This document shows positions 41,789 through 55,000 of a stretch of 64,000 nucleotides of DNA, piece by piece. Within the stretch, counting starts at the first letter, position 1. Every line of letters starts with the position of its first letter. The translations under genes were made by a program, and so were the position numbers. The notes beneath the pieces were generated by a model that worked only from the letters and a program-made list of their open reading frames with translations, was not told the DNA's origin and ran no database searches. Origin of the DNA: Parus major (Eukaryota > Chordata > Aves > Passeriformes > Paridae); the NCBI RefSeq assembly GCF_001522545.3, contig NC_031799.1, forward strand, positions 40,292,001 through 40,356,000, given 5' to 3'.

Positions 41789-42357
41789 TGTGGTTTAATC
41801 CCAAAAGGAAGAGAAAGCCCCAGAAGCCACACGCTCAAACCCCCTTTCTACTCACCCCCCACCACAGTGGAAGGGAAGGAGAATCAAAGTAAAACTTACA
41901 GGTTGAGATAAGAACGATTTAATGATGAAAAATTAAGTGAAACACAATACCAATGGTAAACGATGATGATAATAATGACAATAAAAAAGAAACAAGTGGT
42001 GCAAAATGCAATTGCTCACCACCAATGACGAGTCCCCTCCACCCTAAACCCAGATAGATGCCCTCTTCCCCATAAGTCCCCCCAGTTGATATACTGGCAT
42101 GACATTCTGTGGTGTGGAACATCCCTTTGGTCAGTTCACATCACCTGTCCCAGCTGTGCTCCCTCAAAGGTTTTTTTGCATCCAGCCTCTCTGGCAAAGC
42201 ATGAGAGAAAAAAAAGTCCTTGACTCAGGATAAACACAACTTAGCAAAACCCAAAACATCAGTGTGTTATCAACACTGCTCCCTTTCTGAATACAAAACA
42301 CAGCAGTGTAACAGCCGCTGAGCAGAAATTAACTCTGTTCTAGCTGAAAACAGGACA
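41789..42357 (-). mobile_element. Endogenous retrovirus LTR (569 bp), 5' LTR of a broken provirus
   Basis: On the minus strand the element starts TGTCCTG at 42357 and ends CACA at 41789. The start resembles the TG end of a widespread avian ERV LTR and the other end its usual CA terminus. Inside are the AGAGTTAAT and TTGATAACACACTGATGTTTT blocks near the start and the TTTTATCTCAACC-like block near the end that mark this LTR family. The bases on the internal side are a primer-binding-site-like stretch and a gag remnant in the same orientation, so this is a 5' LTR and not a solo LTR. Open frames inside it are incidental. The exact subfamily cannot be assigned by eye. Confidence 0.85.
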
Positions 42358-45300
42358 ATGAGATAGGAGTGACTTTGGAATGGCATGGCCTCATGCTACT
42401 GCAAACACATCCCAGGGATGTGCCCAGACATCACAGGCCCACTGCACTCCTAGGGCTGGGAGGCTTCAGTTGCACGTGTAGCTGCTTTAGATCACATTAA
42501 TTGGAGTTTTGTGGAAATCTCAAAACAGAAAGAAGGAAGCCTCCTGGTGGCTTCATTTATGTGTGATCCAGGCCAGCTTACAAGAACATGAAAGGAAATT
42601 CTTCTTGCCATGACTCCATGAACAGAGCTATTGGGGTTTCCTGTTAAATTTTTTTGCTTGGTAGCCATGAAGAACACTCCATACAGTATTTATGAAACAT
42701 TAGAAATTTGTACTCCTTCTCAATTCTCCTTCCACTATCTCCTGTCACTTGAAGACCTTTTGAGAGCTACTCTAACCTATCTGTGTCAGGAGTTGACTAT
42801 AGGACAATGGGCGAGCCTGTAACAACTGTGGTTCATGCTTAAATCAAATCCCTTAAATATTCATTTCAGGCAGCTTACCAGGAATCAAAAGACTCAGTTT
42901 TAATTGCATTCTGCCTGAAATTTATTATCAGCTGGCACCTCAGATTGTTTTTAAGGTCTGCCTCCAAAGTAATCATACTCTGCACACCCACTGCAAGAGC
43001 AAAATTTATTTCTCAAAAATATAACAAAGGCATTTCACAACCTGAAAACTTGCATGTCAAAGAAACTGGATAAATCTGTTGTACTTTCTCCTCACAGCCT
43101 TGTGACTGCTGATTTTTGTCTCCTTTTATGCTTTAAGCTGTTTAATATTGGTAATCAAACAACTCCCGATGAAGAAAAATGAACGCAAATTCATTTTCTG
43201 ACAAGATTTCCTGTGCCAAGGATCACAGCAATGAGCAACACGGTAATGCTGCATGTCCACACAGGCTTCTCTCACAGTCTGCCTTGGGTCTGTGCCAGTT
43301 GTAGGCAGAATTAAAGAGAGATTAGTACAAAGCAGAGAACTCAAAGGTGAGCTTTAACACAGATTTGCTTGGCTGATTGCTTTTTGCCTATCACACCCTT
43401 TACACGGGGTTATGCTGTCAGATTTCATACCTGTTGGACTGTGTCTGAAAATGCCTCCGGCTCTCCCAGCACAATGAGGCATGGAGGGCTGGGCTGGCAG
43501 CCCCTTCAGAGCCAGTCCTGACTATATCCTCCTAAGGTGGCCAAGAAAGGCGCCCCAGCAACATTGCTGGTGTGTTATTCCACCCCAAAAAATCTCAGGG
43601 TTACTCTTTAGAACTTCCCCTCCACCATCCCAGCAGGATGCAAATGAATCCAAGAAGCAAAAAAATCCTCCCTCTCCCACAGCAGTGTGCAGTGCTCCTT
43701 GCAAGGGCATTGTGCCAGGCCACCAATTGTGCTGTGCTTAATCTCAGTTATTTTTACAGCATTTCTTGTAATTGTCAAAGATGCATTAGATGTTTAACCT
43801 TGATTGTGGCAGTTTGATGTTGTTTGTTCAAAAGCCGTGCTATGAGAGCTGAGGTAAATAAATTTTTTTGCATCACATTGTAATGAAAACTTCTGCCATA
43901 CCACCTCAGCCAACTTGCATACTAACACATTGGCAATTTTTAAAATAAAACTAAAAAGGCTCAGTGGAACTGCCTGTGCTTTTATTTTAGACACAATAGG
44001 AACCTAACCTTCATGTAGGAAATCACAAAGAGAAAACAAAAATATGTCACAAATACAAACACCTTGGCACCTTTCCACTGTTCAACACAATTTACAAAAT
44101 ACTTTGAGTGAATAAAGCATTAGTTTGTAAAACATCATCTAATTTTGTTCTCAGATTAACAATTAAACAGGAACCACCTCTGATTCACTGTAGACAAGCA
44201 GTAATTTAAACAAACTTTATAGTTAAGGCTTATTTAGACTTTGTTGCTTGGTCAGTCTGAGGTGCACTGCTTAAAAATATGTTTTGCAAACTATTCTGAA
44301 CAGCACAGAACTCATGCAGGGACATCTGTCCATCTTCCAAAATCACATTTATTTCTGCATTACTCAGGTGGGAATTACTAGCTCCTTTCCCTCACCTGAG
44401 TGCTCAGTAAAATGACTCATAACACTGCAGAAATAAAATACAAGTCCTCTGCCCAAGAAGGAATGAAAGAATTTCAATCCCACAGATGTTTCTGAGTACA
44501 AGTCTTCCACTTGCAACCAAAAAAGCAATTCAGACCTTTCAAAGTTCCCAGTGTCATAGACCATTTAGGATTTCCCAACACTAGGATATAAACATAATCT
44601 AAATATAGGCATAACATAAACACTAGGAAATTTTTCAAGGCCGTCAAACACACTTCAAAATAATAACAGGTAATAATATTTTCGGCACATAAAGAAATGT
44701 TTCCCAGCAAAGACCACCCATATGTTTTGTATCAATACACTGGGACACACTCAGGATCTCCCACTGTAAAAATCTCCCAAGGCTCTGGAGTAAAAGAAAA
44801 GAACTATTACACAGAAAAGGAGCAATACACACCCCAAGCCCTACAGAACCATGTCTCTGCCTACTCACACTGAACCAGTTCATTACTAATTTTAACCAGA
44901 GATGGTGGACTTCCAGACAATGGCTGCACTTTACTTCACAGGAAGCTGAACTCCTCTGAAGGTGTCTGTTGTGCAGAAATGGCACATTTCTTGCTGGAAG
45001 AAATTCTGCACATCACCAGTAACATGGCCTTTGACACCTAGAAATTGACCTGTCCCTGTTCACTGTGACAGGTCCTTGGCTTCATTCTGCCACAGATTCT
45101 ATTTCTTTATAGTCAAACACAGAAGCATTTCTTCAGAATGTGCAACAACTCTAGGGAAAGCCTGAGAAATTTCTCTTTGGTTTCAAGTCCCTAATCAGGC
45201 CACTCGTATCAGACTAGTACTGAAGGAGCCTAAAGAATCCATTTGTCTTTGTGCTGCTTTTTTAATGAATGCCACAAAAGATTAATGAATGACTGTGATA

Positions 45301-48050
45301 AAGAAGATATTCCACAGATAGTAGAGAAGGTAAGCAACACAAAAGTCAAGAAAAAGCAGAACACAAGAATTAAGAATATCTGCTAGAGAAAAGGGGGAAA
45401 AAACCTCTACACTCTTCAAGAGACATTTTCTACCAATAAGTCTGAGTTTATCTCTGAGACAATATGCTCATGAAAACTTCTGTTGCTTTGCACACACACA
45501 CATTCCCCCTCCTGCAATTCTCCACAGTTCATCCATTAAAGTAGCCACTCTCACTCAAGTCGTCCACCCCCTGTATATTTATAGCACTTCTGCTATTAAT
45601 TCACTCCTTTTGTGGGTGATCTCTTGAGATATGCTTCCCCCTGCATCCTGTGATTATTCATGACAGCTAAAAATAGTCAGCTGAGTGGGTCGGCACATCC
45701 CTTCCCCCTCTCTGAAGCAGATCTAATCTACACAAATACTCTGGTCTTTGTTGGCTGAGTGGGGACGTCTTCACCGCTGTAAGAAGACACTTGAAGAGGA
45801 TGTTGCTGAGACTACAGTATTTGATGAAATAAAATTAGTGAGGTACTTCTCCAGCTCTCCTGGGGAAGAGAAAGAGAAGGAATAGAGTCTTGTATAAAGT
45901 GCAGGCAGATGCTTTGTCTTTGCAGCCTCATTCGACCCATAGCATTTGTGAGGAAAGCTTCTCAACTCTCTTATCTCTAACAAGTGGTTCTACCTGGAAT
46001 CATGTCACATTCCACAACAACTGTTAAGACACTGTCATTTCTTTTCCTTCTGTGCTAGGGAATCATGCCCAATTATCCAACCTTGTAACAGGAAGAATTC
46101 ATATCAAACAAACTATTTTAAGCCACATTATTTTAAGCTGGCCATATATTAGAGGACCTTAACTGATAGGACAGTAACCAAGGTTCAACAGAAAACTCAC
46201 CAAACAAGCTTGGAAAAATATCAGCCACTGTCAGCATGACCATTAGTTAGTGCAGGACAGCAAATACAGATCACAGAAACTCTCCAAAATGAAATCATGG
46301 GTGTCTTCAGAGCTTACAGTGGTAGGGAGCCATGTCACCTCATACACCTCTGGTATCTATTATTATAGTCCACATTCTGTCATATGCATATCTCTTGAAG
46401 ACTGCAAGAATATGCTCAAAATCTTCTTAGAGCAAGAGACACAACGTCTATCAGATGCAATTCCAAAACAAGCAACATTTTTTTTAATTTCTTCTCTTTA
46501 AATAGCTGAGAAAAAAAAGTAAATCTACAAATACCACCATATAAATAATTTCAAGTGAACAAATTTATACAAAGACCCAGTTCTGTCCAGAGCCCTAAAA
46601 GAACTACAGATTGCTCACATAGAAAACTTCTGCTTATGTAGATCTTACAAAACTACTCTAAAAGGACAAACAAACCACTTTCTAGTGACACAACAGTTGG
46701 TGTTTTCAGATTCATCTGAAGGCTACCTGCTGATTAAACACATAGAAAGAAAACAAAGAGAAGAATGCAAAAGGCATGAGATGTACACACAGAAATTCAG
46801 AATGTTTTCACTCAGGCTACAAAATCACAAAAACATTTGCAAATATATAAATACAAAGCATATTTTGAAATCACCAAACAGTACTCAAAGTAATGCAAAT
46901 TTTGTTTCAAAGCTCATCTATAAACTGTTTTATACATACATTATGGATGGGATTTCTTAGGACAAAACACCCTTTAAATGGTATTTCTACTTGCCCAGAG
47001 TTCTTGGAAATGTGGTGTGTATCAAAGGAAGGTATCACAAAAGTATCAGACCTTTTTCAGTTGTTCCTACATCTTTCCCTGTGCATCAAAATCCTGATTC
47101 ATAGAACATCCAAGTAATGCCACTAACAAAATATAGTTTCTGCATAAGTAGGTTTCAAAGCATTAGATGCTGAAGTCAGATAGTGTGGGCCCCAGCCAAC
47201 AAGAAAATTTCTATCAATTTCAGTGTCTTCAGGCTGAAGTTTTGACCAGAAATTTGGACCTGGAATGCATCATTTCTGAACCATCATCAAATTAATAGTT
47301 GAAAATAAGAACGTTTCATTTGCTGCTTCATAAAGTAACTGAGGAAATTAAGTGAAAACTGTAAAATTGATTTATAAGTACAAACCCTACAGAATTAATT
47401 TCTTATGCAAATCTCCAAAGCCTGAAAATAAACACAAATGCTGCAAATAATTTTGCTCCGCAGCCACTATCATGTGTTACTTCTTTGTCTTCCAGCACAA
47501 AGACAGCTCTGTCTGGAGGCAGCATGAGACAATGACATATAAGAAAATAAATGGATGAAAACCAGCATTTGCAAAGAAAAGGTGGTTGATACAGACACAA
47601 GGATTAACCCCACACAGCCACTATGCACAGTCTAAGTGAGCATGGGCACGTATAGCTTCCAACAGAATTAACAGTGGTAAGGTGCTTTAAATGAGAATGG
47701 AATACAGTCATTCATTTACTGATCTCTCTCCTTGTGTCTGACACAGAGAGTCTGTGCCCGTGTAGACCAAAAGACAATGCTGCTGTTAGATAAAATATCA
47801 TGCCACAGATCTCCTGATAAGCTCTTAGCAGAACAACGTTTTTGATGTGTTCACAGCCCCAGTGACAACTCTGCGTGTTGACATCCACTCCTAGACACAC
47901 TGGTCTTTGACTACAAATTTGCACTGGTCTAGGTTCCACAGACCTTGGGAGTACTGTAGCATCAAACCCCTCCAGGTTTTTGCAATAACAGCATATTCAT
48001 TTGCTATTGAAAATTAATACTAAAATAAAAAGATACACAGGAAAGTGATA

Positions 48051-48136
<86 letters not shown>

Positions 48137-51100
48137 ATAGTAATTTGATGCAGAAACCGATTTTTGTCAATGAAATAGTAATGTAAGAGATTCTTATAAG
48201 TGTATATCTGTACTTTTTTAGGAACAAATACCACAAATATCAAACAGCACTCAGAATGAGATGTAATCAGCTTCTTACATCTTTATCTCATTATATAAAA
48301 TTTTATCCTACATACAATTTACTTAGAAGACTATTCTTTGTAGGAAATGAAAGCATTAGCAAGATTTACCAGCCTTTACGCAATTCCAGGAAAAACAGAA
48401 TGAGTGTTGAAGAAATTACAGACAAATATGACAGATTTGGATTCAATTTCATGTTGAAGACTGCTCTCTGGTCTTCCCTGCCTAACCTGAGTTCCTGAGG
48501 CTTCCAGCTGCTTGGGGCTGAGGTGTAAATGTGCAAGCAGTCCTCTGCCTTGGGCTCATTCTGTTTCCTATGCCATTCTGCTTCCTATGGTGCCTGTCCC
48601 AGCGGGGTGGGTGGGGAGGGTGTATAAACAAGGCAGAGATCTGAAATTGCACGCAGCCAAAAGCCATGGATGCTGAGACATATACTTGCCTCTTTTGCAC
48701 TAATGTATTACAGCAACTTACAGCAATGATGGTCTTGCTGCAGGGAGGGTGTTTAGCTCCCCTTTTCATTGCCCTCCCCAGTGCATGCACAATTGCCCAG
48801 TAACAACTGGAGGGGTGCCACTGGTAACTATTCTGTGTCCATACATGCTACATGACCATCAGCACAGATGCAAATGAAAGATTTGTGTTCCAGAACCAGA
48901 GAGCTCTGTATTTAAGCTAAATAAGGCTTTGATTATGCCTTTTCTTCCCAGGCTTGCCAATGGGTGGGGCATAAATAACACTATTCCAAAAACATCCCAG
49001 AAAATAACATGCCCTGGAGACACACATTCCTACTCTTCTCTGGAGGTGGGAAAAATTACTATGAGCAATGTTTCTCCTCAGGTGATAGATCCACCACCTC
49101 AGATATGAGGTGACCCATGAACTGCATCTAGTTCCACATGCATTTACTTTCAGCTCTGCCAAAGACTCCAGAGACAGGGTTTGATAGACACCATCACGCT
49201 TAAACAAGTTGCTCCTGCTCCAGCAGACACCTGGGAGCATGTGAGCTGTAGCACTAAACCAACAGAAAGCTACTTTTTGGTACTACTGATGTGTTAAATA
49301 TTGGTGTCTTTAGAAGACTTTTAAAGGAGTAGGAATGAGCAGAAAAGACATATGAAGGAAGCAGGCAGAAGGCACGGAGAGTCTGAATATTGGCAAAAGA
49401 AGATGGGTGTCAGAGCTTTCAAGCCTAAGAGAAAACTTAGAGCTATAGAAATATGTAGGAATATAGGAAAACTCGTATTGGGAAACTGAATAGTAAAAAA
49501 AGATTCAGTAGCTGGAGAACCTGACATTCTGAAAAAGGTAAGGTGTGAGAAAGAACACAAATGAGAAGATAAGGGTAAAGAGGAGCCTTAAGAAATTGGA
49601 GGACCTTTAATATCAGTGGGGATCTTTGTGTTGTGTGGGCATAAAAAAGCAAATATTTCATCTTATTTGTACACTGCCATGCAGAAAATGGCTTAGTGTG
49701 AAAGAAGTTAATAAGTAACTTAAGTGTATAGCATGCAGTGAGGACATGAGCCTGAGCTGCAACCCTGAATCCCACAGAGAGGATTAGGTAGTTGGTATGA
49801 TACCAGTATTAGGTACTGCAGAGGTAATCACCAGGGTGTCACCAGGAATGTCACTAAGAATATGCATTACTTAGCAGAGCCAGTGACAGAGCAGTGTGCC
49901 CTGCAAGAGCAAGCAATGAGGATGCCAGTGTCTGGGTGACAAAGTGGGTGGCACACAGCACAGCCTCACATCACACACTCTCAAGAGGAACAGTGAAAGA
50001 CACGTTCCCAACTTTAAAACGATTTTATGTGCAGGTATGGACGGCATCATGTGGATATGTGTGAAAGCATCTTGCAGGCTCACACATCTTCAGGTCTTCT
50101 TCCACCAGCAATCCTACTCCACTCAGCAACACAATCCTCAGTCTTGCCTGCAGGCCATATTGCCATCTGGGCACTATTTACACAGACCCTTACTGTGACA
50201 CTTCAGCCATCATGTTCCATGAAACAGCAACAAACACCCCATCCATTAGCTCCTAAAAAGCTCTTAAAGTCTGATTGACAGCAGTGGCACGCTGTGCTTC
50301 TGGGGAACTTCTTGTTTCAGCAAGTAATAACACTTCTTAAGGAATGCTATGTGGTATGGGAGGAATTTATCTCCTGTGTAAAGGGAAACAGATGTCGAAG
50401 AGAGCAGGACATAAGAACATTAAGTAGCTGGTCTAGGGTTCTTTTCTGAACAGTGCTTGTTTTCTACTTTTCTAATAATGTTGAGTCATTATTGTAAAGT
50501 CAATACATATGCCAGATTTTTAACATTTCTGAGCACTCTCAGTCCCTCTTAGCCCTGTTAATTTCTCAGAATTTCTCAATGGCTATCAAAATCAGATCTT
50601 TTATCTCTTTTAAAATGTTCATTCTTTTCCTGCACACTTCCACTGTTCTTTCCTCATAATCATTCTCAGCATATAAATTTCTCATGGCAGAGATAGTTGT
50701 AATTCCAGTGCCTAGAATGAAATGCCTTTACACTCAGACCATACAGATTTTAGCCTAGTATGCTACTAGTACAGTGTCTTCTGTTTGAAGTGCTTTTCCT
50801 CTGTGGCTGTCACATGGCCACTGTGAAATAGGTAAACTGGCTTATGAGGGAAGGCATGTTTCTTGGAAGTTTCTAGTCTTCCCAAACAAGTTTTAGGAGT
50901 GGTGTAAGTAGCCTTAGTCAGGCTGCCTGCAGACAGATATGCTACAATGGTCTGCAGATTTAAGAGACATTTAAAGGCCTCTTTCTTTCCACCCCTCTAT
51001 TACCTGGATACCTTAGATCTAGTCTAGGTATCTATTTATTTGCCCTTTTAAGGGATTATTTTTTAGGTTTCCACAGTTTACTGCCATGTGTCCCACTATG

Positions 51101-51539
51101 AGTCTCCTCCTTGGGGCCCCCGATGTGTCTTGTCAGCAGTGACTTTTCCGAGCTGGTGGTAGCCAAGATGTAATTGGCCTTACAGTCCTTGCACACTGCT
51201 AGTGAGGTTCAAACACAACTTGAATTGCATTTTCCAGAATAGGCTTTCAGGTAATTTGGAGACATTGGAAGAAAAGATAATTCATTAACTGAATAAACTT
51301 GATATGGCCCAGCCACACTGTTTAAAAGCATGGCACGCCTCAGAATTCTGACTCACAACTGACCCCTCTTGGGCTCAGCAGAGGTGATTCACTTGTCAGG
51401 GGCTTGGAGCACTACTCATTAGAAGGGCATATCTCCAGCCCCATCTCCTGCTGTTCCCATCTGTACCAAGGGTGGCCATGACCCCATAACCAGCCCCTGC
51501 CTCCTCAGCACTGCATGCTTGCAGCCCAGAAAGTCAAAC
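42358..51539. other. Non-coding stretch between the ERV and the CR1
   Basis: Nothing beyond the (TAG)n array at 48,051 is recognisable. The frames seen are short, lack splice context and have low-complexity or cysteine-rich random composition. There is a short CA run near 45,490. Confidence 0.6.
48051..48136 (+). repeat. (TAG)n microsatellite, about 28 units
   Basis: An uninterrupted TAG trinucleotide run of about 86 bases, followed by two interrupted units (TAATAGTAA). On the minus strand it opens poly-Leu and poly-Thr frames that have no coding meaning. A perfect array this long is likely polymorphic in length. Confidence 0.98.
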
Positions 51540-52071
51540 TGCTCTGGTGAGACTCCTACCTGGACCCTTGCATTCAGCTCTGGGGTCCCCAACAAAAGAG
51601 AGATGTGGACCTGTTGGAGAGAATCCAGAGGAGGGACACAAAGATGACTGGAGGCCTGGATCAGGCCTTCTCCTTCAACAAGACAGGCTGCAAGATTTGG
51701 GATTATTCAGACTGGAGAAGACTCCAAGGTCACCTAATTGTGGCCTTCCATTACTTGCAGGAGATCAGCAAGAAAGTTGGAGAGGGACTTTTTACAAGTG
51801 CATGAAGTGATATGACAGGGGGAATTACTTTAAATTGAAAGACAGTAGATTTACAGTGCATATCAGGAAGAAATCCTTTACTTGGGGGTGAGGAACTGGC
51901 AAAAGTTTCCCAGAGAAGTTGTGGATGCCCCATCCCCAGAAGTGTTCAAGGCCAGGCTGGATGCAGCTTTCAGTAACCTGTCCCCTGGAAGATGTGTCTG
52001 CCTATGGCAGTGGAAGTGTAACTAGGTAATATTTAAGGTCTCTTCCAATCCAAACCATCACATGATTCTAT
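51540..52071 (+). mobile_element. CR1 LINE fragment, 5'-truncated, with ORF2 C-terminal remnant
   Basis: About 530 bases match the end of an avian CR1 non-LTR retrotransposon. The 5' part encodes the decayed C-terminal end of the reverse-transcriptase ORF: a frame at 51605-51805 begins MDLLERIQRRDTKM and includes LIVAFHYLQ and KVGEGLFTSA. The 3' UTR follows with its landmark blocks (AGAAGTTGTGGATGCCCCAT, AAGTGTTCAAGGCCAGGCTG, TTTAAGGTCTCTTCC) and ends in ATGATTCTAT at 52071. Scattered substitutions and small indels show an old, inactive copy. The left edge is approximate. Confidence 0.92.
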
Positions 52072-55000
52072 CTCCATCTTCCTTTGAAAAGATATGCTTA
52101 GCCTCTGCTTGCTTAACTTTTCTATTAACTAAAATTTGGTTCTTTACAGTAAATTCTAATCAAAACCCTCAAATTTATTTTGATTTTTAGTCATACTGTA
52201 GTTCTCGGCTAATTTAGAAGGAGTTCAATCATATGACCTACAGCTTGTTATTTTTCTCTTCACACTTTTTTGCCACTTCTGCTGAGAGTTGAGTTTTTCC
52301 ATTCTTTCAGCCCATCCTCTTGGTTTCACTAAAAAAAAGACAGTCATTGTGCTCCAAAGGGCATGTGCACATTCCCATCATGTGATGCTGTATTGGGGAA
52401 GTGAAGCACTCCTCCAGGGATGGTGTGTGCTCATGGATTTGGCAGTGGGAGCCATGCCTCAGCCATGCTGTGCCTACCCTTTGCAGGGGTGCAGGAATGC
52501 CCATCACCAGGACTGGGTCCCATGGAAGGCAGCCTAGGCAGCAGGAGCTCTGCAGGACCTGTGTATGAAGGGTGATGCTGCAGCAGTGGCACACATGAGC
52601 TGGCCCAGGTCACCCTGGACATCTCCCTCTGGTACTCTGAGGCTCAGTGCACAGGAGGAGACAGCAACTGCTGGGGAAGGATGGGAATAATGTGCAGAAA
52701 AGAAAGGAGGGACAAGCCTTCAGACAGTGATGTAGGCGTCTTCATGTCTTCATGTCTGGAGTGTTGAGCTGCAGAATGCAGATGGGGAAACCCAAGGAGC
52801 TGTTTGACTGAACTCATTTCCCCTTCTCCTTTTTCTGTATTTCACTTTTTACATCATGTCTGGCTGGAAGTGCTATGATAACAGCTATCTTTCCTTTAAC
52901 ATGTGCAGTCTGCACAGTGCTGGACGTTGAGCTGAGTCAGCCTTAACATTAACAATACCAATAAATATCTGGTCATGCTCTGAGAATCTGCCTCTTTATC
53001 CCTAGAGGAAGGTGTCAGTTGTAGAGGCAGACAGAGCTCAGCTAAGCACATGATCCCAGTAGTTAATGTAAAACTTGCAACTGAAATATGTCCTATGAGC
53101 ATATATTTACTTGTGCATGTGCCATGGTATACAAGTGCATGAAGAGGTGAGAAAAGTCATAGCTTTTGAAGTTTCCAAAATATTCTCTACTTATATTTTA
53201 TAATTATTGACAGATTTCTTCTTTGATGTTGTATCCAAATGCATTTCAGTCACTGCAGATTGTGATTTTAAAGTAGTCCAAATAAATGATCTCCCATTTT
53301 GGTTTTATTTTTTTATATTCAATTGAAATATTAATTAATCTTACTTATCTTTCAATGATTTCTAATTAAAACAGTAGTACATTTAATACTGGCTTAACGC
53401 TGAGTTGGAGTCACAGAAATAAGAACAAAAATGGTGTTACAAAAAACATATGTTGCACCATTTCATCTTCTAGATGCATAATATGTCTGTTAATATAAAG
53501 ATGATACCTCAGCAGCAGTAGAAAAGTAGAGAGCTAAAATATGCCATCACAGAATCAGATAAATATCATACTGCTTTGAATTGTAATTTTAAGATTGCCT
53601 TGATGCTGTTTAGCTTTCATACCAAAACAGTCAAAAAAAGTTATTGATTTTCCAAATGAGGAAGCATTACTTCAAGAACACCAGGCAAGTAAATCAATGA
53701 CAGACCTGCAAAGCATTGGGTGAATGTCAGTATGAAGAAATTATAGCTAATGTATTAATAAAACATTGCATGATATTGACAAACAGATATTACAAAGATT
53801 TTATCATTCCCTTAACAGTTAAAAGAAAAAAGATTCTTCAAGGACTTGATGGCAACCACTACATGAGAAAGACAATGTTAATCTTGAAACATTATCATTT
53901 TGTCTCTAGAGAAACCACAATATCTGTTATCTGAGAGTAACTTCAGTTTTTATTGCTTGTTTATGTATTTTATCTATCTGTAAGTAGAAGCGACTTTAAC
54001 CACTGTTCTGACTTTAAAGCACATACTGAAAAGCCATCCATCTCAATGGCACTCATCATGAAATGCATTCATGCTGCATTTGGAAAAAAAATGCCCTTTC
54101 TTTACTCAATTGTTCTCCACGTAAAACCCAAGATAGAAAAGCAAATCCACTGACTGTTGCAGGGTGCTGGGAGGCCCAGGACGATACAGATAACTTCACC
54201 AAGACATCTGCTGAGCTCATGGCATCAAATGAGCCTTCTCTCCCTGAGTCCCTCTGGTGACTGCTCCTCTGCCATGCTACAGAAACATCTGTTTTCAATC
54301 CCGCTAAAGTGGGCAACAGACACACTTTTAAATGTGCCATGGATTTGTCTCTTAGTCAAGACCACACTTTATTGCAACACTGAAGAAAAAAAAGCACAGA
54401 CAGGATTCGACCCATGGCAACTTTGGAGCTAGAATTGTGAGGGGCAAATACTGCCCCTGCTTGTGTTTACTGCCAGCCATTGTGCCCTGCACTGCCTTCT
54501 CATTGTACTTAGCAGCTATTGGCAGACCTTTACCAACCAAGTGGTTTCAGCAGTTTGTTTAACAACTTTTTCTCTCATGTTCATTGGTTCCCACAACTCA
54601 ACAGTATGTTGTTAGAAATTTGTGTCCTTGTGTTTTAAAGTATTTTGTGTTTTTCCATTTTTTTTTGACCATTGATTAGCCCTAGCCAAGCAGAATTTTC
54701 CCTGAACAGAAAATTTTTCTAACTATTCCATTACTTTTTTTGCCTTTTTGTGTTTTACAGAACAGGAGATGAAGTACACAGACACTTGTGGCACACAAGG
54801 TGCCAAGCTCACAGAAGAGCTCAACCATGTTTTCCAATTTGTTCTCCTTTCCTTTGTTACTCATTCCTAGAATTCTCTTTCCCTTTGACAGTTAATTATT
54901 GTCAATTGCTTTTTAAGGACTATCCACAAAGACCTCTCCTCTGAGTATTAACACCCTACATGAATTTATGCATCTGTTATTAGAGTTGGTTTTCTACGTT

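Noticed and set aside
41789..42357. Solo LTR interpretation
   Set aside because: The inner flank carries a primer-site-like stretch and gag remnant in the same orientation, and the outer flanks (ATCAT and ATGAG) do not form a matching target duplication.
47997..48243. Minus-strand frames encoding poly-Leu or poly-Thr
   Set aside because: They arise from the (TAG)n microsatellite.
51605..51805. 66-codon frame considered as a host gene
   Set aside because: It is the decayed reverse-transcriptase C-terminus of the CR1 fragment.
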